DNA of 10,139 nt. Origin: Lysobacterales bacterium (lineage in GTDB: Bacteria; Pseudomonadota; Gammaproteobacteria; Xanthomonadales; SZUA-36). The notes under the pieces were generated by a model. That model was not told where the DNA came from. It saw nothing but the letters and a program-made list of their open reading frames with translations, and searched no databases. The DNA is taken from assembly GCA_009692275.1 (NCBI GenBank), contig SHZL01000078.1, positions 1-10,139 of the forward strand. The letters run 5' to 3'. A program made the position numbers and the translations under genes. Shown here in pieces: positions 5,582 through 10,139 of the stretch (the first letter of the stretch is position 1; each line of letters opens with the position of its first letter).

Positions 5582-6753
5582 AGTTCGATGCTGAAGCTCG
5601 CGGTCAATCGCCAGAAGTCCACTAATGCCGGAGTGTCCTGGGGCGTGCCAACCAGCGCGAGATCCTCTTTGCTTTGGTAGTATTCCGCGCCAAAGGAAAG
5701 TGACCATGTCTCCTTGCGTAACACGGTGTTTAGCTGGTAGCTGAGTGAACCATAGGTGGCCAAGCGGTAATCGCTGCTCCAGTAATTGTCTGCCGGCTGG
5801 ATGAAAAACACCGGACCGTAAAAATCAGGCGAGGTCTGGGTGTAGTAGCGAATGGCCGGCGCAATCTCCCAGTCATGGCCCAGCGGCTGGTTCCAGGACG
5901 CGTCCAGGGTATTGGAGTGGATGCCCCAGTCGTCGAAGAAATAGCGGTAGTCGAGATGCAGCGCGGCCTTGGAACGGTTCATGTATTGGCGGAACTTCGT
6001 GGTCCAGGCCCACATGAGCCTGCTGTCCGGCCGGCTGTCATTGAGCACGGAATCATTCACCCACACCTGCTTGTACGGATCGGACAGGAATCCCGCTTCC
6101 CGGGTCAGGGATACGCCGGTCTGGATGACTGCGTTTTTGTTCAGAACCTGGGTAAAGCCACCCGAAATGGAAAAACTGTTGCGCTTGGCGGAAAGGACGC
6201 GGCCGTAATCGATTGCATCGGTCGGTTCGATTTTATCTTCCGAAAAACTCCATCCCCAGGAAAGCGTGTGCATCCCATCCGTGCTTTCTTTTTCTCCGGC
6301 GTAACTGCCGAAAATAGCCTGGTAATCATCCTCAATGGAGTAGCCAGCAGCCGCAGTATGTTTGTAACCCGCGTTGTTCCACTGCAGGGACGCGCTCAGC
6401 TGGTCGCGCTTGTCGCGAATGGTTGCACCGGTCATGGCCTGCAAGGGGCCTTCATCGGCCGTGGGGATTACATACCAGGGCGAAGATCCACTCATCGCTT
6501 CGTGCACGTATTCAACGGTGAGGTTGTAGGTCTCGTCCAGGTTTTTCACCCAGCTCAACTGCTGGGTATTGATCTTGTAGCGCTCGGGGGAACCAAAGGC
6601 CAGTTTACTCAGCGGCAAGGGCTCCTCATCGTAATAGGTCACTTGCGCATTAATGCCATCGTCGGGAAGTTCCTGCGCCAGCAATTCCTGCATGCCCGGC
6701 AATCCCAGGCCGGATGCAATCAGCGACTGTACTGTGGTGGAAATTTTTTTCAT
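5578..6753 (-). CDS. DUF3570-type outer-membrane beta-barrel protein
   Basis: The 391-residue product has a weak signal peptide (about 1-26, ending LLAQE). The rest is alternating aromatic/polar strands typical of an outer-membrane barrel, with YRYFFDDWGIHS, YYTQTSPDFYGP and a final strand DFWRLTASFSIEL. This matches the uncharacterised DUF3570 family as I remember it, including the segment SGSSPWYVIP followed by MTGATI. T108-G109-A110-T111 resembles the core of ApbE target sites ([ST]GA[ST]). The usual upstream acidic residue is not at the expected spacing, so the match is partial. Start at 6753 is supported by CGGAG 10 nt upstream. It follows the DUF4266 lipoprotein by 30 bp and overlaps apbE by 4 bp. 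Transport or surface redox roles are possible; none is established. Confidence 0.85.
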   Translation of the reverse strand: MKKISTTVQSLIASGLGLPGMQELLAQELPDDGINAQVTYYDEEPLPLSKLAFGSPERYKINTQQLSWVKNLDETYNLTVEYVHEAMSGSSPWYVIPTADEGPLQAMTGATIRDKRDQLSASLQWNNAGYKHTAAAGYSIEDDYQAIFGSYAGEKESTDGMHTLSWGWSFSEDKIEPTDAIDYGRVLSAKRNSFSISGGFTQVLNKNAVIQTGVSLTREAGFLSDPYKQVWVNDSVLNDSRPDSRLMWAWTTKFRQYMNRSKAALHLDYRYFFDDWGIHSNTLDASWNQPLGHDWEIAPAIRYYTQTSPDFYGPVFFIQPADNYWSSDYRLATYGSLSYQLNTVLRKETWSLSFGAEYYQSKEDLALVGTPQDTPALVDFWRLTASFSIEL

Positions 6754-6783
6754 TAGCGTGCAACTCCGGACGGGTTGGTGGTA

Positions 6784-7026
6784 TCAGTTGCAGCCGCAAC
6801 CGCCACCGGCAGCGCCCATGCCGCCGGATGAGGCTTCCTTGCTGTTGTATACGTGTTCATCCATTGCATCCCGCAAGGGGTCTGCCGCAAGCGCCATGTT
6901 TGCTTGCGCCAGGTGGCCGCGCTCCCACGGTTGCACGGGAGCGCAGGCGCCCAGCAAGGACACCAGCAAAAGCAAAAGCGAGAGCTTAGTGACTGTTCCG
7001 GCCGTCAAGCAGCACCTGTATGTCAT
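6784..7026 (-). CDS. DUF4266-type small lipoprotein with Cys-Gly tail
   Basis: This 80-residue lipoprotein has a hydrophobic signal (about 14-25) and lipobox LGAC with Cys28 as the predicted lipidated residue. The mature part runs PVQPWERGHLAQ, a short acidic helix (PLRDAMDEHVYNSKEASSGG), then a Gly-rich end GGGCGCN. This pattern fits the DUF4266 family, commonly beside DUF3570, TlpA-like and ApbE genes. The two tail cysteines could bind metal or be the redox target of the TlpA-like protein; that is inference. The ATG at 7026 has a strong GAGGAG 7 nt upstream, which decides the start even though it overlaps the tlpA-like gene by 41 bp. No experimental function is known to me. Confidence 0.85.
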   Translation of the reverse strand: MTYRCCLTAGTVTKLSLLLLLVSLLGACAPVQPWERGHLAQANMALAADPLRDAMDEHVYNSKEASSGGMGAAGGGCGCN

Positions 7027-7513
7027 GGCGAATCTCCTCTAAGTGTGATTCTTCGAAACCGGCGTATTCCTTCACTACTGCACCCGACCCGTCGAGCAGA
7101 AACGAGCTGGGCATCACCTTGACCTGCCAATCGGCGGCGCTGACTCCTTGCGGGTCGAGAAGTACAGGATAGCTGACGGGGTGCTGCTGCAGGAATCGGA
7201 CCGCGTCTTCCTTGTCCTCGTCCAGGTTGATGGCGAGCACAGTAAATTGCGCAGGTTCATGTCCCTGGTAGAGAGCCTCATACAAAGGCAGCGATTTGCG
7301 GCAAGGCCCGCACCAGGAAGCCCAGAAGTCCAGGTAAACCACTTTGCCGTGGAAGTCCTCCAGGGTCAGTTCTCCCGCGCCGTCGAGTTGCGGCAGGCGG
7401 AAAGTTTTCTGTTGTGCTTCTGCGGCTGCGCACAGCGATAGGAAAGCGACGAGCACCACCCCCGGCAGTGCGCTTGCGCGAACACCGGCCACCAGGCGGC
7501 TTTGCTCCCTCAT
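6986..7513 (-). CDS. TlpA-family periplasmic thioredoxin-like protein
   Basis: The 175-residue protein has a signal peptide ending near AAAEA (about residue 33) and a TlpA/ResA-like thioredoxin fold. The active site is WCGPC (C68, C71) within LDFWASWCGPC, and the cis-proline loop is VMPSSF. Such proteins reduce or oxidise disulfides outside the cytoplasm; family members mature cytochrome c or protect metal-ligand thiols. As first gene of the operon, its plausible substrate is the CGC tail of the lipoprotein encoded next. The start at 7513 gives a compact signal peptide but has no Shine-Dalgarno sequence. A GTG at 7549 with GGAAG 7 nt upstream is a credible alternative adding 12 residues. Longer in-frame starts run into gcvT and are unlikely. 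Confidence 0.9.
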   Translation of the reverse strand: MREQSRLVAGVRASALPGVVLVAFLSLCAAAEAQQKTFRLPQLDGAGELTLEDFHGKVVYLDFWASWCGPCRKSLPLYEALYQGHEPAQFTVLAINLDEDKEDAVRFLQQHPVSYPVLLDPQGVSAADWQVKVMPSSFLLDGSGAVVKEYAGFEESHLEEIRHDIQVLLDGRNSH

Positions 7514-7551
7514 TGCAGGTTTGGCTGTGGAATTTATTTTCGTATGCACGA

Positions 7552-7579
7552 TTGATCTTCCCGCAAGTGTGGATATAGT
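7552..7579 (+). promoter_or_regulatory. Putative gcvT promoter
   Basis: TTGATC (7552-7557) and TATAGT (7574-7579) are separated by 16 nt. They lie about 45 nt before the gcvT start in the divergent tlpA-gcvT gap. The predicted 5' leader of under 40 nt is too short for a glycine riboswitch. Confidence 0.4.
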
Positions 7580-7623
7580 GAGCCGGACTTTCCTTAGTGT
7601 AGCGAAGCCGGAGTAGAGCACGG

Positions 7624-8724
7624 ATGCAAAGCGCAGAGATAAAAAAAACGGCACTTTATAGCGCCCATCTTGCAGCGGGTGCCCGCATGGTGGATTTTTC
7701 CGGCTGGGAAATGCCCATCAACTATGGCTCACAGCTCGACGAACACCACGTGGTGCGGAAGGACGCAGGCATGTTCGATGTGTCACACATGACCGTGGTG
7801 GACGTCCGGGGAGCCGGTACGCGCAGCTTCCTGCAGCACTTGCTGGCCAATGATGTCGCCCGCCTGGCCGAGCCCGGCAAAGCACTCTATAGCTGCATGC
7901 TCAATGAGCGCGGCGGCGTGATCGATGACCTGATCACCTACTTCCTCGACGACAACTACTTTCGCCTCGTGGTAAATGCCGCAACCCGCAGCAAGGATCT
8001 TGCCTGGATGCAAGAGCAGGCGCGGGGCTTCGACGTGCAGGTTGCCGAACAACATGACCTGGCCATGATTGCCGTGCAGGGTCCCAATGCCCGTGCGAAA
8101 ACCCTGTCCGTTCTGCCGGCTGCGGACGCTGTCGTGGCGGAGGGCCTGCAAGCCCTCTTCGCTGCCCAATGCGGGGAGTTCTTTATTGCCCGAACCGGGT
8201 ATACCGGTGAGGATGGATTCGAAATCAGCCTGCCCGCTGATCGTGCGACGGGTTTCTGGGAGCAACTCCTGAGCGCGGGCGTTAAGCCCTGTGGTCTCGG
8301 CGCGCGCGACAGCCTCAGGCTGGAGGCCGGCATGAACCTCTATGGTCAGGACATGGATGAAAACACCAGCCCGCTCGAGTCCGGATTGGCCTGGACGGTT
8401 GCCATGAAAGACGGTCGTGACTTCATCGGGCGTGCCGCGCTGGAAACGCAGATTGCCGGCGGTATTCATATGCGGCTGGTTGGACTGGTGCTGGAGGACA
8501 GGGGCGTGTTGCGCGCCGGCCAGCCGGTAAGGACGTCACGAGGCAGCGGCCTGACCACCAGCGGAGGATTTTCACCCAGCCTCAACCGCACCATTGCGTT
8601 TGCCCGGATTCCCGCGGGGGATGACCTTGAGTGTGCCGTGGACATTCGCGGAAAGCCGTTGCGGGCACGCATAGTCCGGCCCCCTTTTGTGCGCCACGGC
8701 AAGCCGTGCGCAGGGGTTTTGTAA
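7624..8724 (+). CDS. gcvT: Glycine cleavage system aminomethyltransferase (T protein)
   Basis: The 366-residue protein aligns in memory with GcvT throughout: VDFSGWEMPINYG near the N-terminus, MFDVSHM at 50-56, RGGVIDDLI with Asp101 (the catalytic Asp in E. coli GcvT), YTGEDGFEIS, LGARDSLRLEAGMNLYG, and a C-terminal barrel including TSGGFSPSL. It releases ammonia from the aminomethyl-lipoyl arm of GcvH and makes methylene-tetrahydrofolate. The length is standard. The ATG at 7624 follows GGAG by 10 nt. gcvH follows after 56 bp on the same strand. Confidence 0.97.
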   Translation: MQSAEIKKTALYSAHLAAGARMVDFSGWEMPINYGSQLDEHHVVRKDAGMFDVSHMTVVDVRGAGTRSFLQHLLANDVARLAEPGKALYSCMLNERGGVIDDLITYFLDDNYFRLVVNAATRSKDLAWMQEQARGFDVQVAEQHDLAMIAVQGPNARAKTLSVLPAADAVVAEGLQALFAAQCGEFFIARTGYTGEDGFEISLPADRATGFWEQLLSAGVKPCGLGARDSLRLEAGMNLYGQDMDENTSPLESGLAWTVAMKDGRDFIGRAALETQIAGGIHMRLVGLVLEDRGVLRAGQPVRTSRGSGLTTSGGFSPSLNRTIAFARIPAGDDLECAVDIRGKPLRARIVRPPFVRHGKPCAGVL

Positions 8725-8747
8725 CGGCAACGAGGTAGGATTAGAAT
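8719..8747 (+). promoter_or_regulatory. Possible internal promoter for gcvH
   Basis: TTGTAA (8719-8724, overlapping the gcvT stop) and TAGAAT (8742-8747) are 17 nt apart in the gcvT-gcvH gap. This may give gcvH extra expression as a lipoyl carrier; only the hexamers support it. Confidence 0.3.
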
Positions 8748-8780
8748 GCAGAACAAAATAAGCAACCAAGGGATCTGGCA

Positions 8781-9167
8781 ATGAGCGACATACCTTCTGA
8801 CCTGCGCTACCGCGATTCGCATGAGTGGGTTCGTTTGGAAGACGATGGTAGCGTAGTGGTTGGCATCTCTGATCACGCGCAAGCGGCTTTGGGCGACATG
8901 GTGTTCGTAGAAGTGCCGGAGCCCGGTTTCGCTTACGCACAGGGAGATGCCTGCGCCGTGATTGAATCCGTCAAGGCGGCATCCGATATCTACGCGCCCA
9001 TCTCCGGCGAAATTCTTGAGGCGAACGCTGCACTGCAGGACAACCCGGGCCTGGTCAATTCCGACCCCTATGGTGATGGCTGGCTGTTCAGCATGACCCC
9101 ATCGAATGCCGGCGAACTCGATGATCTGCTGAGCGCAGCGGACTACGCAAATACCCTGGAAGACTGA
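8781..9167 (+). CDS. gcvH: Glycine cleavage system H protein (lipoyl carrier)
   Basis: This 128-residue lipoyl-domain protein has the family signature YRDSHEWVRLE near the N-terminus, GISDHAQAALGDMVFVEVP, and the lipoylation site ESVKAASD with Lys65. It ends with NSDPYGDGWLF and a short helix. GcvH shuttles the methylamine group from glycine decarboxylase (GcvP) to GcvT and is also a relay for protein lipoylation. AGGGA lies 9 nt before the ATG. No gcvP follows; the next gene is convergent, so the P protein must be encoded elsewhere. Confidence 0.98.
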   Translation: MSDIPSDLRYRDSHEWVRLEDDGSVVVGISDHAQAALGDMVFVEVPEPGFAYAQGDACAVIESVKAASDIYAPISGEILEANAALQDNPGLVNSDPYGDGWLFSMTPSNAGELDDLLSAADYANTLED

Positions 9168-9202
9168 TTCCACCTGCTTCTTCCCCGCTGCCCACGGCAT
9201 TT

Positions 9203-10139
9203 TCAGGGCGTTGCAAACGCCTCGCACAGTACAGCGTTATCAGGGACAGCGCGTACGATGGGCATTGTGCCGGAAACCCCGCCAGACGGGATGTCATACG
9301 TGACTACGCCGTCGCTGCAACTGGTGAACTTCACCGAGATGCTGCCATAACCCGGCGTTTGCGTGGGCTCAGGAGTACCTGAATCAAAAATACCGCCCTG
9401 GGTAAGTTCGATGTCCAGCGTGGCGGTGTCACCCTCATAAGCGCCAAATGCAGTCAGCCAGCGATGGCCGGGTTCGCCAAGCACGGCGGTGACGCCCGCC
9501 GATGGCCGTTCAACGTCATAGGTGAACCAGGCCAGGAACATGACGGGCTGCGGCCTGCTGGGGAGGACTATGTCTGAAAACACGGTGATGAAGAAACCCT
9601 GTCTAGGTGTTCCCAGGTTCTTCCACGTGTCGTTCAGGCCATTGTTGATCGCGAAGATGCCGGATGCGGTGACCGTTATCGTCCCGTTGTCCACATTGGT
9701 ATTGTCCGCACTGCTGCTGTCGTCAAAATTGACGATGGCGCCAATGAAATAGGCTCCGGGCGCCAGGTCGGCCGGAATCGTGGCGTTGAAAGGCCCGCTG
9801 GAGTTATCACCGGCAGCAAGGCTGGCGCGGTTTTCTGTGCCAATCAGCCGATCCGAGGTATTGATGCTGCTGTTGGTCGAGGCGTAGTACGTGATGGAAA
9901 ATGCGCCTGACGCTGCGTTCCCGGTATTACTGACTTCGGCATCGACACTGATAGTGGCGCCCTGGACAAAACTGCCGGATGGAGCATTGACTTCGGTTAG
10001 TACCAGTTCTGCCGCCGGTGGCGAGGCTACCGTGACCGTAGTGTTGTCATGCCCAGTGTTGTTGGCATTGTTGGTGTCACTGATTTCGATGATGACGCCA
10101 ATAAAGTAACTGCCATCTGCGATGCTGGCGGGGAAGGTG
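9203..10139 (-). CDS. Secreted CARDB-repeat protein, C-terminal part (partial at window edge)
   Basis: The frame is open from the right edge to the TGA at 9203-9205, about 311 residues, so the N-terminus lies outside. Residues 1-38 end one repeat (DGSYFIGVIIEI, then DNTTVTV). Residues 43-155 are a full CARDB-like beta-sandwich with ELVLTEVNAPSGSFVQG, EVSNTGNA, YYASTNSSI and PGAYFIGAIVNF. CARDB domains are found in surface and exported adhesin-like or enzyme proteins. From about 160 to the end is a separate domain (FFITVFSDI, MFLAWFTYD, GHRWLTAFG, YDIPSGG, VPDNAVLCE) which I recall as a recurrent C-terminal module in exported gammaproteobacterial proteins without an assigned function. An internal GTG at 9694 is not the true start, because the repeat continues upstream. 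It converges with gcvH across 35 bp. Confidence 0.85.
   Translation of the reverse strand, partial: TFPASIADGSYFIGVIIEISDTNNANNTGHDNTTVTVASPPAAELVLTEVNAPSGSFVQGATISVDAEVSNTGNAASGAFSITYYASTNSSINTSDRLIGTENRASLAAGDNSSGPFNATIPADLAPGAYFIGAIVNFDDSSSADNTNVDNGTITVTASGIFAINNGLNDTWKNLGTPRQGFFITVFSDIVLPSRPQPVMFLAWFTYDVERPSAGVTAVLGEPGHRWLTAFGAYEGDTATLDIELTQGGIFDSGTPEPTQTPGYGSISVKFTSCSDGVVTYDIPSGGVSGTMPIVRAVPDNAVLCEAFATP

Noticed and set aside
5875..6756. Plus-strand open frame of 293 codons opposite the DUF3570 gene
   Set aside because: It is a shadow of the barrel gene; the minus-strand product has a signal peptide, beta-barrel pattern and operon context.
7514..7623. Glycine riboswitch upstream of gcvT
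   Set aside because: The gap is about 110 bp including a probable promoter, and no aptamer-like conserved segments are seen.
8466..9227. Minus-strand open frame of 253 codons opposite gcvT and gcvH
   Set aside because: It is antisense to two certain genes and its translation has no family character.

Overview
The window looks like chromosomal DNA from a gammaproteobacterium, probably one of the marine, moderately GC-rich lineages near Halieaceae/Cellvibrionales. This rests on the ErpA, NudC, AmpE, HemJ and GcvT/GcvH sequences and on the repeat style. The lineage is inferred from remembered family resemblance, not from a search.

Left part (1-3421): a minus-strand run of ampE (partial), nudC, erpA and a DUF6776-type membrane/coiled-coil protein. 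Divergent from it is a plus-strand hemJ. Between the DUF6776 gene and hemJ, the minus strand carries a good sigma-70-like promoter followed about 70-90 nt later by a strong intrinsic terminator. That is the layout of a small RNA or an attenuated leader. A perfect 19-bp inverted repeat lies between nudC and ampE.

Middle (3422-4125): about 650 bp of non-coding DNA built from nested inverted and direct repeats. A conserved box related to ACGCCGTGAATACATCCCTG recurs about five times in both orientations. In three elements it sits beside arms that differ in sequence between copies but pair with their own partner arm. A ~75-nt direct repeat and three copies of a TTGCGCCCCCAAGC block complete the island.

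Minus-strand operon 7513-4126: a TlpA-like periplasmic thioredoxin, a DUF4266-type lipoprotein ending in GGGCGCN, a DUF3570-type outer-membrane beta-barrel, ApbE (FAD:protein FMN transferase) and a secreted cupin. The genes overlap or nearly abut. The barrel protein contains a TGAT motif resembling the ApbE flavinylation core, so the operon may build a flavin-bearing extracytoplasmic system served by a thiol-redox protein. This is the most interesting functional hypothesis here.

Right part: plus-strand gcvT and gcvH of the glycine cleavage system, with no gcvP following. Convergent to them is the 3' part of a secreted protein with tandem CARDB-type domains and a distinctive C-terminal domain; it runs off the right edge.
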